This document shows positions 1 to 11,960 of a stretch of DNA of 64,000 nt, one piece after another. Both the position numbers and the translations under genes were made by a program. How positions within the stretch are numbered: position 1 is the first letter of the stretch; every line of letters begins with the position of its first letter. Source of the stretch: Dentipellis sp. KUC8613 (lineage: Eukaryota > Basidiomycota > Agaricomycetes > Russulales > Hericiaceae); contig NSJX01000001.1 of the NCBI GenBank assembly GCA_002286715.1, forward strand, positions 2,865,354 to 2,929,353, in the 5' to 3' direction. The notes below the pieces were generated by a model. The model saw nothing but the letters and a program-made list of their open reading frames with translations, ran no database searches and was not told the DNA's origin.

Positions 1-1
1 A

Positions 2-3000
2 TTTGCATACGTTGTAGGGTGTATTGCCGCTGGGAAGAAGCCCTTCAGACTCGATGACTTGAATGTCTTGCTCGGTCTACGCGACGATTGCTATAACGAG
101 GTCCATCTTCCCGGCTCGGAGCCGTTCTCCATGGAGGGTGCAAGGCAGTTCATTTCATCAATCAGATCTCTTTTCTCTACGAGCTCTCCGTCTCTCGGTG
201 CCAATGGCCCGCTGCGTTTGGTGCATACCTCGCTCTTCGAATTTCTGACGGACAAGAAACGTTGCCCGGGTTTCTGCATTGATCTGCCCTACTGGAACCT
301 GGTGATCGCCATCCAGTGTGTGAAGACGCTCAACGAACGATTGGATGTAGAGATTTCGAACTCCGGTCAGCTGCGCCAGGACAGTATGGCAAAAGGACTT
401 ACGATCAGTGGTGCACTGCGCTATGCTTGCCAATTCTTCGTTCGACACATCAGCGATCTCGAGGACCGCCATGATAATATGTTGGTGTCTCAAATGACGG
501 TCTTTCTATCCAAGCGACTCCTAAGGTGGATCGAAACGATGACCGCACTGGGCCTCGAATGGCTGGAAAACCTAGAGATCCTAGTCACATCTTACAGCAT
601 GCCGCCGGAGTATAAACTTCTTGCTCAGACAACTACAGTAGAGGAAAAACTGGCTGCGATTGCTTCTATTGTAGGAGAAAGTGTCAAGCAGTTACCTAGC
701 GCTGGGACGTCTGGAGACGAGCCCGACGGCCCAGAGAATTTGTCTCCTGAAACATCGATTCTCTCTGCATCTACCTATGATTACGATCCCTCAGCCCTGT
801 ACGAGTACGTGGCGCCCTTTGATTCACGTAGCGACATATTTATGGATTGGAGCTACAATCCGGAGTCCACAAACCCACGTATGCCCACACGAAGCGAGGA
901 CGTGAGTGGAGTGGAGCAGGGAGCACAGGCTGAACCGATGACGGAGATCGACGAACACCAGATGCGGACAGCACAGGGAGGAGTGCAAGGTTCAGAAAGA
1001 ACGGTAGGTAGCAAGAACTTGTCGGAGCTCGAAGGTAGTCACTAATGAGATCCAGAGTGCTGCGTCCCCCGCCGCCCTTCTCGCTGCCGACATGTTTGTT
1101 CTGGATCCGTCGGTGATAGCGCGTGGGGCGGGACCCTCTTCTGTCCAAGAACCGGTAATCGAATTTGGTCCAGAAGATCTACGGCATCAATATGACAGCA
1201 TTCCTGAAGGTGAAACTCCTCTGCGTAAAGCTGAGGTAGTTGACACGGAGGAGCATGCACAAGAGCCGGGGTCCATAATCAGAATGCCGATACTCCCTCC
1301 TGGGGATAGATCCATTTCTAGAATGCAAGTCAGTGGCGAAAGTGAGTTACTCCCTTTGTGTATACGTGAGATGTTTTAAAAAGGGTCGGACACCTCCAGC
1401 GCGCAGCCCTTCTAGCGCGCAGCATACTCTGACTGGACCTCCTCCAAGCCTGACCGTGGAGTCGCACGATCTAGATTTCGCTTTTGACGCAGATGAAACC
1501 AAATATTTGGAGAGCTTGTGGCTTGGCGAACAATCCCCCAAAACCCAGACGCCGCAGCCTGCCGCCGAACCGGACAACTCAGAGGATGAAGCCATGATGG
1601 CTGCCAAACAAGCGGCCCGCGTCCGCTCAGAACAGGTTCCAATTTTACAGGACCGTAAGTCGTTTCCTGAAGGCTTTGACTACTTTCTCACATACCTTCG
1701 AAGCTCGTCCCCCTACCAACATCATACGTCCCCCAGGCCACCATGAGGTCCTCCAATTTTATTCTCAGACGGGTATCTTCAGGTTCCGGGAGCAGACATC
1801 GCAGCATGGACAACAACCGGGGCTCGTGACCGATGCTGTGACTGACAACATGGAAGAACGGGATCAACGTACGGCGTCGCAATATGTAGATGAGCAAGGT
1901 GACACGGATAGCAATCGGCGTCAAGAAGAAGGTGAGCACCGTGTCTGTTCCCTATTCCTTCTCTTTTTAATGGGACGTTTTCCGACACGGACGCTGTAGC
2001 GACTACTCTCGTCGACTCACCTGCACCCTCTTCCGACTACTCTCTTGCTTGCTCTCCAGAGAGGTCGGAAATTATGGCACCGAGTCATTCGAAAGTCGAT
2101 GCGTGGTTCAGAATGAGTAATATACTCGAAAGCCAATACTATAGATACGAAAGCGCGCAAAGGGTGCGAGGTTTGCATCACCACTCCCCTTCGCTACTGA
2201 TGTCTATCACAGAGCATCGAAGCCGCCGTCACGATGGCGATAGAGGGTATCAAATTGGTCGATGGAGAGGCGTGTCGCCCAATATTTGAGGACAGCGCTT
2301 TCGTCCTGTTGGAGATCTGGTATGCTCTAGAGAAGCTCGATGTGCGTAGCAAAATTCGACTGGTTGGATTGAACTAACGAAACATGGGTGATAGGACCCT
2401 CAATACAGCTTTCTGGAGTTAGCAACACGCTGCGCGGACGTCCTGCGTGTAGCATACGAACTGTATGACCAGAGTACCATCGTGACGAGCTCGATGACGG
2501 AGGCAGCAGACAGTCTATTTCAGTGGGTCTCTCCTTGTCTAGTATTTGCGCCCTTCGTTAATTCTGCGCAGGTGTTTCTCGCAAATCCGTGAGATGTTCA
2601 TCCTCAAACGGAGACAACAGCCTTTTGTCCATTACGACCCTGGAGACGAATACATTCCATCCTGCTCCGAAAGGCTGTTGCAGATCACGCAGTCTCTCCA
2701 GGTATGTGGCATCGTCGACTACGTCTTCCACTCACTTCATCTCATAGCGTGTTGGGTGACTTCTTTGTTTTGATGCAGATTTTCACCCAGCTCCAGCGGC
2801 ACGACAGATTTTCGAGCACGCGGCAAGCGCTGCTGGACATGCAAGGTCTTGGGATGTCCAATGCGGACACTCAAGAAAGACTCCGAGCGTTAGCGCGGAA
2901 GCTTCTGGCTGGCAGGGACGGCAACGGCGCGGATTCTGGCGCACTGATGGGAGGCTCTCCTGACGATGTCGCGTCAGTTTTACGCAGCGTCATGGAGTCC

Positions 3001-4040
3001 GAAACACAGGAGGGCATAAAACCGCGCGCAGGCGTACGAGTGATCTCCAAGCATGATGTCGACGCCATGCAGAAGATTATGGACCATGCTGCGGATCTTT
3101 ACAGAGGCACCTGGAGCTCACGCACAGTCGCCATCAGGATGCTACCGTCGTCCGCTCTGTCTCGGGATCGCTTCGAGACCGTCACCGACAAGTGGTGGAA
3201 GCTCTCCGATCCCAACGTCCTGCCGCTTCTCGGCGTATCAGACCCAACGGACCCGGACTCAGCGTACACTGTCACCCCGTACTGCGAGCGAGGAAATCTC
3301 GTGCAATATCTCAGGAGCACGCCGGAGCTAGGCGATGCGGATATTCTGCAGATGATGACAGACATCGCGTCGGGGTTGGAGTACTTGCATGAGAAGGGAA
3401 TCGCACATGGGAATCTTCAGGTATGTGCGAAGGTCCCTTGCTCTTCATCGCGAGTGGAGTGCTGAATCGAAGTAGGGGAAAAACGTGCTGGTAGAAAGTG
3501 ACCTCAATTGTCTCATCGGGGGCTTCTTTCACAGTAGCTTCGCAAATCCCGCAGAGGCGAGCGAAGGCGAGAATTCTAGCCTCCGGTCCGGTACGTCAAT
3601 TGCTATAACGCTCATTATTACCTACCCACAACGCTGATTGACTCCGGAGAAATGACCATGTGGTACTCCCCCGAGATCTTAGCAAGCGGCGATGCATTCA
3701 CGCCGCAAGGAGATATGTACGCCTTCGCAATAGTCTGTACGGAGATCTTGACGAAGGGAGTGCCGTTCTCGCCGGAGCCTTCCCCCTTGGACACAGCGCT
3801 CACCATCGTCCGTGGTACGTGACATTTTCTTCCGACAAGGCAGCGCACTTATGTTGAGCCGCGCTCGCAGGGGAACACCGGCGCCCCGCGCTGCCACCCA
3901 GTGGCCTTTTAGACGGAGGGTTAAAGGACGTGATTGACATATGCTGGGCCGACGCTCCCGGGACACGCCCTGCCTCTGGAGAGGTTAGAAACATGCTGCG
4001 GGACATCTGGGACAAGCTGGGATACGACGGGGCCGAATAA
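2..4040 (+). CDS. NLR-pseudokinase paralogue A (5' end outside window)
   Basis: The window opens inside a long coding exon (frame starting at base 2). It encodes the C-terminal part of a NACHT protein, with the Agaricomycete NACHT signature 'LVHTSLFEFLTD' near 215-255 and 'SGALRYACQFFVRHI' near 405-450. The NACHT exon ends at a donor near 1002. Linker exons follow (about 1055-1940), then the exon with AWFR (2060-2155), a helical-bundle region (2210-2870) and a kinase fold (3040-4040). Kinase landmarks seen: 'VAIRM' in place of VAIK, 'HEKGIAHGN' in place of HRD, 'CLIGGFF' in place of DFG, then 'MWYSPEI', 'MYAFAIV' and 'ICWADAPGTRP'. The catalytic Lys and both Asp residues are absent, so it is called a pseudokinase. 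Introns are 50-70 bp and interrupt the kinase just after HGNLQ, as in B-D. The stop at 4038-4040 is supported by alignment to B. The function, sensing coupled to a signalling or death module, is inferred. The closest relative in the window is B. Confidence 0.8.
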
Positions 4041-4715
4041 GGAAGCCAGTTTCTTGATTACATCGCGGTAAGCAATTGGAGTTGTTAGTAGTATGCACAC
4101 CCGTGGTCATCGGAATCGAGTCGTACGTAGTCGCCAATTTGACCTAACGTGTACGTTAGTAGTTAGTGTCTACACCAAAATTGTAATCACCAAGTGAGAT
4201 GTACATAGCAATATTTGGTTATGTGTGCGGTACCCGGAGTAAGTAGTCATCGTTGGGCGCAGAGCAAATCGGCAAGCGATCGGCAACCATCGTCGTGCAC
4301 GCGTCCCCGGTCAAAAGTACATGGATCCAAAAGCTTGTTACGACTATGTGTGGGACGGAGGTACAAGTCAAAGTCGGCGCGACCGTGCAACGGATTGACA
4401 CTAAAAAAATTGAAATCCATGTTTTTCTTATCCAGCGTATGTCCGGTACCCGTGGGAAAAACGCTGCACCATATTGAAGCTCCAAGTTTCCTCGGAAGGA
4501 GTTGGAATTTCCAGCAAATTGTGAGCTGGAATCACAATATCTTCAGCTTGCTCTCAAACTTGCTATAGCACATCAGGATTCCTCAAAATCAGCAGACAAA
4601 TGTCTCAAGGTAGTCAGGGCCAATGCGGGCGTCACTTGCCTTCAGTGGCTGTACCTGCGCGCCAACCGGTGTAGGGCACTGTGACTGTCCATTTCGTTGA
4701 CTTTCTTACTCTTGC
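4041..4715 (+). other. Intergenic region between paralogues A and B
   Basis: I see no convincing gene here. The open frames lack splice or family support. The stretch must hold the terminator of A and the promoter of B. No clear TATA box is visible close to the B start. Confidence 0.5.
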
Positions 4716-7700
4716 ATGGACGAGGAAGAAAGGTGCGCTCTCAGGAGGAGTTTATGCGATGGCTTATAACTTACCATGGGTTCATCACAGAGTCATCGAT
4801 CTCACAAGTGCGTATACAATCTGGTTCCAGGCACTCGATGATCTTACGATCATACCCGTGTATGCGTGTGGACCGTCCTGCCAGTCATTCGGGCCCGTGA
4901 TTTGCCTCCTCCGCGACTATGGACCTCTTTACTGTCGTTTGTTTTGGTAGCGCCAGGGGGCAGAGTCTTGTTCCGTACAGACGCGGTCGGTGGGCGGAAC
5001 CCAACGTGGAATGAAGTCTTCAATATCAGGTAAAGCTTCCAGTGCTTGCGGATCCGAGGAATTCTCAGCGTTATCTCTCCATCCCTTTAGGCATGCAATC
5101 CTGTCACCTACAATTCGGCTGCAAGTCTTTCATAGTCCGAACTCTTCCGAGATGGTTCTATTAGGAGAAGCGAACGTTCTTGTCGATGCTCTGTTACGCG
5201 ATGAAGTAAATGGTGTGTTCAAGTAACTATTTCGTTATGTATCCCTTGGATGAGGCTGACGATAGTGTTATCCAACTGTAGAGATTCGGTGCAGATTGGC
5301 GAAACCGGGACTGAGGCTTCGTCGAAATCGCGGCGAGCTATTTATCTCTGGAAATGTCCGTATCAATGTAGCCGGAGTTTCCTCCCCTGAGCGCCCAAGT
5401 CTTTCTGCTTCTGGGGAATCAGAAGGCGATATACAAGCCCCTGGAGGTATGTGCACGTTCTTATGACCGCACGTAGTACGACTCTGAGAGGCTCATATTT
5501 AGCAGGCGGCGGCGCGTCATCTTTGCATTCGAGCCATCCTGCAGCGTCTGGGCTTGGGCCTCCCCCGGGCCTGTTCCAAACCCTTGCCACTCATCTAAAT
5601 CCTGCGTCGTTACCATCAATCGAGTCCGATTCTGCAACGTTGTCTGTAGCACTTGGTCAAGCAGAGACCTGTGTGAGCACCCTATCAGCTCCTTCATTAC
5701 TGAAAACGGCCAGTTCTTCCACGGAAGGCTCGGACAGTGGCACGAGCAGTGACTTGTTGCATACCGCCGGCGATGTCTTGTCTAATATACTCGAGAGGAT
5801 AGAGCGAATTGGCGACGTATTTGCTGAGGTAAGAAATTTCCGATTACCCTTGGCGATAGCATTGGTACATAAACTACAGGTTCATCCATACGCGAAATTA
5901 GCTTGGGTAGTTCTCAGCAGTGGCTACAAGGTTCGAGCGTCGGTTTCGTCTTTCTGCGTTCCCGTTGATAGCCTCGATTGCATAGATATTGAAGGCACAA
6001 GTAGATCGTGACGACCGAGTGCGAAACCTCTGGTGCACGGTCCAGGACGTTGTCGCATTCTTCGATGACGTAAAAGAGCAGCCCGCGAAGGCGACCTACT
6101 TACAGAAGGTAGTAGCGGACGTCGTGAAACAGATCTACGAATGCTGCCAATTCCTGAGGAAATATGCAGACCACGGGTTTGCGGGCAAGTAAAATTATCT
6201 GAGTCACTGGTAAATGTGCTCATTGGGTATAGGTCGCACTTTTCGAAATACGCTGAGCCTGCATAAGGATGATGCCTTGCAGCTTTTGATCGACTCGTTC
6301 CAAACGCTCAAGGAGCAGCTTAGCCGTGGTGTTAGTCTCGACAACTGGAAATGCCTCCGGGCCCTCGGCGACGATCTTGGCGAAATGAAAGACCAAAGTA
6401 CGTTCTGTGCCCTGACAGTTTAGGTGAACAGGATTTACTCAATTCGGTATATTGCAGTTCAAGAACTCTGGTTGTATACGCTGATTGAAGGTCAAGCGAC
6501 CATTGTTGAATGCGATACTACCCGAGGATGCCTTCCTGGGACCCGCACAAAGATGATTAACGACATTACGGGGTGGATCCACGATACGTCGCGCGGACGT
6601 GTTCTCTGGCTTTCGGGCCCTGTCGGGACCGGAAAATCGAGTGTCGCAAATAGCATTGCCGGGCTTCTGAAGGGAATGGGTCGTCTTGGCGCTAGCTACC
6701 GATTTGACAAACAGGTCGATCCATCGGCGTTCTTCCGCCAGATTGCATACCAGCTGGCGCGGATAGACAAGTCCGTCAAGGACACCATGCTCTCTGTGCT
6801 GACTCAGAGGGGCGATATTGCGTCTGCGGCCCTACCTGACCAGGCGATGAGGATTGTTGTACGGCCTCTTCATACTGTGGATCTTGTTGGCCCCGTGGTG
6901 ATTGTCATCGACGCATTGGATGAGATCAGGCACCGCGATTCACGCATCCGAGACGACATCCTTGCCTTCTTCTCGAACAAAGACTTCGCTCTCCCGGACT
7001 ATGTGAAGATTCTCATCACCAGCCGGGACAACCCTCACGTACGTTTGCATCTGCAGACACGAGGTGGGTACGAAACTCTCAGCATCGACGACTACGACGA
7101 CACTCCCGCCGATATCTGCCTTTTTGTCCGGCGCCGCCTGAGCGAGATTAAAACCCTCGCAGGTATCGCACGTGGTTGGCCTCCCGTCGGGGCAGACCGA
7201 AAGCTGGCAGAACGAGCTGGGCGACAATTCCAATGGGCATCTATAACTTGCCAGTTCATTGCGGAGAGTCCTCGCTCTCGGTTGGCTTTAGTGTTGTCTT
7301 CCAATGCCATCACGCACGATGGAACACGTCAGCTCGATGCGTTGTACAACTCGATTATACAATCCGCGTACGAAGCCAGGGGCTCTGACCGAAGCTACGT
7401 ATCGGAATTTAGATACGTTGTCGGGTGCATCACTGCCGGAAAAATCCCTTTCAGAACGGATGACTTGAACAGTTTGCTTGATCTAGAGGACGACTGCTAT
7501 AGCCAAGTCCAGCTGCCTGATCGGAAATCGTTCTATATGGAGGGCGCAGCACAGCTTCTTTCATCGGTCCGCCCCCTATTCTCCTCGACCACCACGACTC
7601 ATGGGCGTCCCGGCCCGCTGCATCTGGTGCACACCTCCCTGTTCGAGTTCCTAACGGACAGCGACCGTTGCGCGAACTTTTATATCGATCTGTCTTACTG

Positions 7701-10700
7701 GAATCTGGTGCTCGCTATCCAGTGTGTGAAGACGCTTAACGTGGAACTTGATGTGGAGGACAGCACTGGTCAGTCAAGGCAGAGCAATATTCTGACAGCT
7801 CGACCAGTCAGCGGGGCGTTACGCTATGCTTGTCAATTCTTTGCGCGACACATCAGCGAGCTTGAGAACCGTCAACACTACATGCTCATGTCTCAAATGA
7901 ATCTCTTTCTATCCAAGAGATTGTTCAGGTGGATCGAATTGATGCTTTCGCTCGGCTTCGAATGGATGGAAAGCTTAAATATCCTCACTGCGTCTTATGA
8001 CATGCCCGCGGAATACGAGCTTATCGCCAAGACGACCACCGCGGAGGAAAAAATAGCCGTGATAGCCTCTATTGTGGGCGAAGGTGTCAAACACTTGATT
8101 GACACTTCGCTAATTGCCGACGAGGAGGGCAAAAAGGCTAAACGGTATCATCTCGACTTGGAAGCGGAAGTAGATTCAGCTTCTGACGAGGAAACGGGGA
8201 TAGAGGGGCGTGATGAATCAGTGAGAACTGTAGGTGGCATTACAATTTTTTGACTGGCGGGGCGGAGGCTGATTGTATCTTGAAGATTGTTCCCAGCACG
8301 TCGTTCGACACAACATTCACCAAGGAGTCAACCGACGATTCATCAGCATCGCGGGTTCCTCTTCGGCCCAGCCGTCCTGCTTTGTCCAGTGACATGGACT
8401 CGCCGATGCCAATGCGGATTGGTCGCGTGTATTTCGCGACCTATCATCATTCGCCTACGAATTCGGATACATATCCGGAGGACGACCGTAGAAGCGAAGC
8501 GAACGTGGGGCGTAGGGGGCAGGAGGCCCGAGAAAAGCCTGTCCAGGATGCTCAGGAGCAGCCGGCCGTAGTGAGCGGCTCCACCTTCCCAGATTTTAGA
8601 CAAACGCTGATTGATCACAGAAAGCTGTACATTCTCAACTTTCACGAGGAGAGCTTAGTGTGTCTTCCCGGCCTTTACTGCCTCTTCATCCTCCAGACTT
8701 GCGGCGTACATCTTCGCCCCCGTTGGAGGATGCATGGATACCCCCTCCCGATTGGAGAGTTAACACGGCTTTTGAAGACACATTCCAGTATGAGGATGCA
8801 TTCTTGATTGATCCGCAACAGCCACTGTCCGAGGCAGACGATGCAGAGCATCAACTAGTATCGGACTCCAAATCGGCTAAACATGGCACCACGAGACCGA
8901 GGCCTGTAGTACGCAAAGAATGTAAGTGTCAAGGCACTTTGTTGGTTCCTTTTCGCGCGAAGCGGCTTGATCTAAATAATCTCCACAGCGCAAGCCCATG
9001 ACTCTACAAGCGACATCGAGTCTGGGGCCGAATCTCCCTCACGTCTGACCCTGGAGGAAGAGGATCTGCTACTATATGGCCCGACGGAACGCGAAGAACC
9101 AGAGGAAACCATGTCTGAAGTTCTACCGAGCAGCACAGCAGAGCAAGGACAGAGTATATCAAGTCGGAAGCAAGGAGTGGCTCCGCTTTATAGAAGCCTG
9201 AGAGAAAGCTTTACCAGCTACCAGCCTGAGGATGATGGTCAGCGTTCGTTTCCCTCATTTGCTCGAACTGTAGTCCGTGGGAAATTTTCTGACGAGTGCG
9301 ACATTTTTTCATAGATCTTTTTGACTTGGGTGAATCGTCTGGTGGTGCTTGGGAAGAGCCAACGCAGACAACTGATTCAAAGCCGCAATTCACATTGCAA
9401 GGGTCAGGACCCAACAAACTCTTCGCTTGGTTCAGAACGGGGAGAATCCCCAAAAGCCAGCATGTTAAGTACGCAAATGCACAAAAGGTATGGGTCGCGC
9501 CTTACCCTTCCGGCACGCCGCTCATAACTGTCACAGAATATCGAAGAGGTTATCACGCTCGCAATGGAGAATATTGAAAAAGACGATAAACAAGGCTCCA
9601 AGCCCGCTATATTCTCGGACGCAGCTATTCATTTAATGGAAATCTGGGATGCATTGAGGCGGCTTGACGTGAGTTTTCACAATTTTGGTGGCATACGGAG
9701 CCAAATTGACGAGTCATTTACCATAGGATCCACGTTATAAATATTTAGAGCTGACGATGCGTTGCACGGACGTGCTACAGGTAGCGTGCGAGCTGTATGA
9801 TCAAGGACCCACCGTCACCGATATCATGGAGGAAGCCGCCGAGAGCCTACTGGAGTGAGCGGCAATGTCTTTATCTCGAGCCCCCTTCCTATACTCATGC
9901 AACGCAGATGTTTTTGGCACATCCGGGAACTGCTAGCAAAGGAGAGGAAAGCGACTGCCACAAGGCGGTCTTCCAGATACAATCAAACGGAGAGACTGAT
10001 CATACCTTTTTCTGAGAGGCTGTCGCAGATTATGCAGTCGTTCCAGGTGTGTGGTGCCGTCCATCACGTTTTTCGCTTCATTGATTGTATGACTTCCTCA
10101 CGCTGGTATAGATCTCCACCCAGCTTCAGCGGCACGAGGTTTTTCTCGGCACGCGGCAGACACTGCTGGACCTCCAGGATCTGAAAGCGTCGGACGAAGA
10201 CACCCAAGAGCGAGTCCGAGCACTGGCGGAGAGGCTTCTAGCCGGCAGGAACGACGACGACAATCCGGGCTTGATAACTGAACCCTCTTCCGACGAGATA
10301 GCGTCGATCCTACGCAGTGTCACGAAGGGCGGCGAAGCAACAGTAAGCACAACGAAGAATATCAAAGCGCATGCAGGTGTGCGGGTTATCGCCAAGGGTA
10401 GCATCGGCGCCATCCACAGCATTGCGGGGGACACAATGGACCTTCACAAGGGCATCTGGGACTCACGCACAGTTGCCATCAGGATGTTCTTACCCTCCAC
10501 TAGTATGTCCCGGGACCGCTTCAAGCTGATCACCGACAAGTGGTGGAAGCTCTCCGACCCCAACATCCTCCCGCTCCTCGGCGTGTCGGACCCAGCCGAC
10601 GCGGATAGCATGTACACCATCACTCCGTACTGCGAGCAGGGGAACCTCGTGCAGTATCTTAGGAGTACACCTGATCTAAACGAGGCGGATATGCTACAGA

Positions 10701-11435
10701 TGATGATAGACATTGCGTCCGGGGTGGAGTACTTGCATGAGAAGGGAATCGCACACGGAAACATTCAGGTATGCACGCTAGTGCTGTCGTTGTCGTCGAG
10801 AATGAGATACTAAGCCCGCGCAGGGAGTGAATATACTGGTAGACGACGACCTCAACTGTCTAATCGGCGGCTTCTACCACAGCAGCCTTGCAATCTCAGC
10901 AGAGGCAAGCGAAAGAGAGAAGCACGGACTGGTTGAAAGTACGTTCGCTGCTTTAGCACTCATCATTTCTTCGCGTCATTGACTGGCTCCGAAGGGATGG
11001 CCATGTGGTACTCCCCCGAGGTCATAAGGAGCGCCGTCCGGTACACGTCGCAAGGAGACGTGTACTCCTTCGCCATAGTCCGCGCGGAGATCCTGACCGA
11101 GGGGGCGCCGTTCTCGCCGGACCCATTGGACCCGTCTGAATCCCCCCTGCTCAGGTTGCTCGACAGAATGCTTTCCGTTGTCCGTAGTACGTATCAGCTT
11201 CTTCCGACAAGTTATAGGGTTATGCTGAGCCGTGCTTGCAGGAGAGGACCAGCGCCCCGTGTTGCCGCGCACGGCTCTTCTCGACGGAGGGCTAAAGGAC
11301 GTGATTGACGCGTGCTGGGCCGAGGCTCCCGAGGCACGTCCTACCTCCGGAGAGGCGAGAAACATGCTGCGGGACGTCTGGGACAAGCTGGGGTACGATG
11401 ATGCCGAATGGGGAGAACGGGTGCTGGATTTTTGA
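4716..11435 (+). CDS. NLR-pseudokinase paralogue B: C2-NACHT-helical bundle-pseudokinase
   Basis: Complete gene of about 1.8-1.9 thousand residues and roughly 20 exons. The start is set by a 17-nt micro-exon (4716-4732) and a second 17-nt exon (4791-4807) that together encode MDEEERVIDLT; C and D share this arrangement. Domains in order: C2-like (to about residue 115, with 'GGRNPTWNEVFNI' and 'IRLQVFHSPNSSEM'), a Ser/Thr-rich spacer, a helical NACHT-associated module ('VHPYAKLAWVVLSSGYK', 'DRDDRVRNLW'), and NACHT in the exon from about 6458 to 8235 with Walker A 'GPVGTGKSS', Walker B 'VVIVIDALDEI' and 'ILITSRD'. An acidic or polar linker follows (8270-9240), then 'AWFRTGRIPKSQHVKYANAQK' minus its last residues, an MLKL-N-domain-like helical bundle (9537-10270) and a pseudokinase (10370-11435: 'VAIRMF', 'GIAHGN', 'CLIGGFY', 'MWYSPEV', 'DVYSFAI'). 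Walker motifs are intact, so ATP-driven switching is plausible, while kinase catalysis is not. Linker exon edges are the least certain part. Role as an intracellular immune or self/non-self receptor is inferred from NLR families. Confidence 0.85.
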
Positions 11436-11960
11436 TCATGTTGTGGATGGACAAACAAGCTCCAGGTTTCAATCATTGGATGGAGATGTTGCGTGTATGG
11501 GAGCTGCTGGACATCTTCCATACAGCCGTGGTGGCCGGACCTCCTCGATGGTAGGTTGATTTACGAGAGGCACCAGTTATGGTCAATCAGTTCGACGTCT
11601 GGCGGGACAGGCAGTGGTATATGTCTGCAACAAAGGTGTAACAGAACACGGAGACTGTGCGTGAACACAGGTGGGATATGCGGAGTAGTCGATTGTATGT
11701 ACGTAGAGTAAGTATGCTAAGAGTGAGGCCGCGGAGGTAGTGCGCAGATGTGCAAGTGTTCGGGTACACGGACATAGAGGTGCAATAACTGGCAAAGTCT
11801 AGGAAGGAGGAGTTCGGGTCGAGCTCAGGTGTGGAGGATAGGGAGAGAGCGAGAGGATGAGGGAGGGGGAGGCAACGCGATACATATCAAACCCATACAT
11901 ACATACATATATACACCTGTCCGCCTCCGCGCTCCGTATGTCACCGCGCTGGCCAGTGGC
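11436..11960 (+). other. Convergent intergenic region
   Basis: This lies between the 3' ends of paralogue B and the methyltransferase gene. It holds a short alternating purine-pyrimidine run (catacatacatatatacac, about 11896-11915). I see no gene. Confidence 0.5.

Noticed and set aside
3660..4040. Separate kinase gene downstream of the NACHT gene
   Set aside because: In all four copies the reading frame can be carried from NACHT through linker exons to the kinase with normal introns and no promoter-like gap, so a single gene is more likely. Transcript data would settle it.
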